NCBI GenBank assembly: GCA_963836425.1
Contig: CAWIJJ010000012.1
Coordinates: 1-64,000, forward strand
Source: CAWIJJ01 sp963836425
GTDB taxonomy: Bacteria > Acidobacteriota > Terriglobia > Bryobacterales > Bryobacteraceae
Length of the DNA stretch: 64,000 nucleotides
Reading direction: 5' to 3'
A program made the position numbers and the translations under genes. Positions 63,201 to 64,000 of the stretch are shown here, in pieces; the first letter of the stretch is position 1; every line of letters starts with the position of its first letter. Below the pieces are notes generated by a model that worked only from the letters and a program-made list of their open reading frames with translations, had not been told where the DNA came from and searched no databases.

Positions 63201-64000
63201 CCAGAACTATAACAGCGCCACGGACGCTCCGCTGAACATGGCGTCCTTCCCTGCAAAGCCGAATCAGATCGTAGTGCTGTGGGGCACCGGCCTCGGACCG
63301 ATCACCACCGGCGACAACACGCCACCGCCGGGCGGCGACCTGCCCGTTCCGGTTGAGGTCCGCGTGGGCGGCAAAATCGCCAAGCGCCTGTACAGCGGGC
63401 GCGCACCCACCTTCGCAGGGGTGGACAACATCTACTTCGAGGTTCCCGCCGATGCGCCGCTCGGCTGCTCGGTGCCGGTGCAGGTGACCGCCGGCGGAGT
63501 GGCCGCCAACACCGTGCGCATGGCGATCTCCGCCGACGGGAAGAAATGCCAGGATGCCGCCAACCCGTTCGGCACCACGACCGCGACCGGCGCGAAAAGC
63601 GGAGTCGTCGGGCTGATGCGGATTTCGCTCAAGGGCCAGATCGATTCCTCCAAGCCCGCGGTCGATTCAACCTTCGATGTGGGGCTGGGCGGTTTCGGCG
63701 ATGTCATGGCAGGCGGAGACCTGGCCTTCAGCCCCTTCATGAACCTGCCGCCCGCCGGAAGCTGCGTATCCACGACTAAGGCGCTGGACTTCGGCGCGGT
63801 GATGGGCACCAACGGCACCGGACTCGACCGGACCATCAAGAATCTGCTCGATGTCGGACCAGAGTTGACAATCACCGGCCCGAACGGCAGCGCGAAAATC
63901 GAGCACTTCGACTCGAACTCGGCCTCCGGCCCGTATCTCAGCCTGCTCGGCGGCAACATGCCCGTAGACGGCACACCCACTGCGCCGCTGTTCCTGAACG
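60217..64000 (+). CDS. Secreted protein with two VWA domains, BACON-like domains and Solibacter-type C-terminal module (runs off the window)
   Basis: At least 1261 residues, no stop before the window ends. TTG start with GGGAGG 8 bases upstream; signal peptide RSFTIGLLATLLLAPDVLHA. Two VWA domains of the acidobacterial type follow, each with the metal site DVSGSLSS and LMTDGDDTVGG; they are almost identical and 275 residues apart. Then come two BACON-like domains (DPNTGSAPRSGVITIGNRTV, DPNTSTSPRTGTVTVAGLTY). The C-terminal module is typical of Solibacter secreted proteins (GVVNAASNRAGAVARGSFFT, LWGTGLGPITTGD, FEVPADAPLGCSVPVQVTAG). Likely an extracellular adhesion or matrix protein. This gene is the best taxonomic marker in the window. 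Confidence 0.88.
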   Translation, partial: MRSFTIGLLATLLLAPDVLHATAQVQNYLMTKTDPAGACSGGSVTLPVAATNFSVTDKEAYLWFRVTGANAGDVFASQYYTPAGQYYSPASGAWDPLPSAGNYCFSDLALPIVNNIPATLPGTWTVRVTYNGSVLFSLTFTISPATGTGLLLNINQAITTSCPNNKMIVSVTDSLGNAVAGLNTSNFTLKENGTLRSITVTPVSGATSGALSMAILIDVSGSLSSSDLANEKAAAKQLISQMGASDMVAVYSFTDDVHLLRDYTSDKAALNAAVDSASGGGSTALYKAIQAASQALASRTGRKAIVLMTDGDDTVGGVTIDQAIAAAKSAGVPVFPVGFGSANTSILTRLASETGGFYSSSATSADLQRILGLIGQAISSQYEISYTSGAASTDNTIEISVTAGGQTATSTRVVSKCSPGGTTGLTVTVNQVITTSCPNNKMIVSVTNAQGAVTGLTAANFTLKESGSIRAVTVTSVTSGSSGPLSLAILIDVSGSLSSTDLANEKAAAKQLIAQMGASDMVAVYSFTDGVTLLRDYTSDKALLNAAVDAASGGGSTALYKAIQTASQALGQRTGRKAIVLMTDGDDTVGGTTIDQAIAAAKTAGVPVFPVGFGSANTTVLTRIATETGGFYSPSATSADLQHILGQIGQIISSQYEVSYTSLATTQDNTVEITVTYGGQTATTTRTVSACSSSSNCTYLVQPQSVTVPAGGANGTIIVITQAGCALNPSANVGWIKILGSNQGAVSYQVDPNTGSAPRSGVITIGNRTVPVTQEAGVSCAYSITPTSNVMPSQGGTTSFRLAASGTTCPWNVVWSGSWITVTSATSGKGNGLVIFKVDPNTSTSPRTGTVTVAGLTYTLNQSGGASATEPSISQGGVVNAASNRAGAVARGSFFTIYGTNIGPPGYMQVQNYPIPDNMGGVVVTFTKGSYSKRGYLHFVSSVQINGILPSDVPLGDVQVTVSYNGIVSSAAIITVSDTTFGTFSAAGGPGPGIVQNYNSATDAPLNMASFPAKPNQIVVLWGTGLGPITTGDNTPPPGGDLPVPVEVRVGGKIAKRLYSGRAPTFAGVDNIYFEVPADAPLGCSVPVQVTAGGVAANTVRMAISADGKKCQDAANPFGTTTATGAKSGVVGLMRISLKGQIDSSKPAVDSTFDVGLGGFGDVMAGGDLAFSPFMNLPPAGSCVSTTKALDFGAVMGTNGTGLDRTIKNLLDVGPELTITGPNGSAKIEHFDSNSASGPYLSLLGGNMPVDGTPTAPLFLN
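60697..62346 (+). repeat. Tandem duplication of a VWA-coding unit, period 825 bp
   Basis: Two in-frame units starting near 60697 and 61522 share long identical stretches (for example around TTGTCCGAA and the metal-site region), offset by exactly 825 bp. The high identity at silent sites suggests a fairly recent duplication or gene conversion. Confidence 0.85.

Overview
The window looks like the chromosome of an acidobacterium of the Solibacter/Bryobacter type. The strongest sign is the secreted protein at the right edge, which has two acidobacterial-type von Willebrand A domains, BACON-like domains and the Solibacter-type C-terminal module. A MacB/FtsX-type permease of the kind expanded in these genomes, high GC, and frequent GTG/TTG starts agree with this. 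No rRNA or tRNA gene was seen, so the assignment rests on protein families only.

Layout. 1-6780: a graveyard of three divergent copies of one DDE transposase family. The first is split by an ISL3-family insertion with a perfect 8-bp target duplication, the second is frameshifted, and the third is open. A hairpin with the same loop follows each copy. 6785-10390: two TetR-like palindromes, then etfB-etfA-acyl-CoA ligase. 10401-15285 (minus): malate synthase, a TPR/Fis-HTH regulator and a GMC oxidoreductase. 15458-21871: isocitrate lyase, a PhaR-type regulator, phasin, wax ester synthase/DGAT and an ABC1 kinase, with PhaR-like palindromes at phaR and at the phasin promoter. 21889-25734: a lipase, a fused aldehyde/alcohol dehydrogenase and a STAS protein. 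26448-46817: a seven-gene, 20-kb operon (below). 46818-50285: decayed DNA around an AbiEi-like/HipA fusion with its own palindromic operators. 50373-64000: permease, VOC lipoprotein, hybrid histidine kinase with response regulator, YceI, TfoX-C, a membrane-anchored sensor-like protein and the secreted VWA protein.

The most interesting system is the operon at 26448-46817: membrane ETF:quinone oxidoreductase, etfB, etfA, acyl-CoA dehydrogenase, a 2807-residue lipid/polyketide synthase (KS-AT-KS-ACPx4-KR-DH), an 1864-residue single-chain carboxylase laid out like the eukaryotic acetyl-CoA carboxylase, and an Sfp-type phosphopantetheinyl transferase. It could make its own malonyl-CoA, activate its own carriers, build an unusual acyl chain, and oxidise acyl-CoA into the quinone pool. 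All four carrier domains have threonine where serine normally carries phosphopantetheine.

Together with the neighbouring acyl-CoA ligase, second ETF, AdhE-like reductase, wax ester synthase, phasin/PhaR and glyoxylate shunt, about 40 kb of this window is devoted to making, storing and re-using acyl chains. What lipid is made cannot be read from the sequence.
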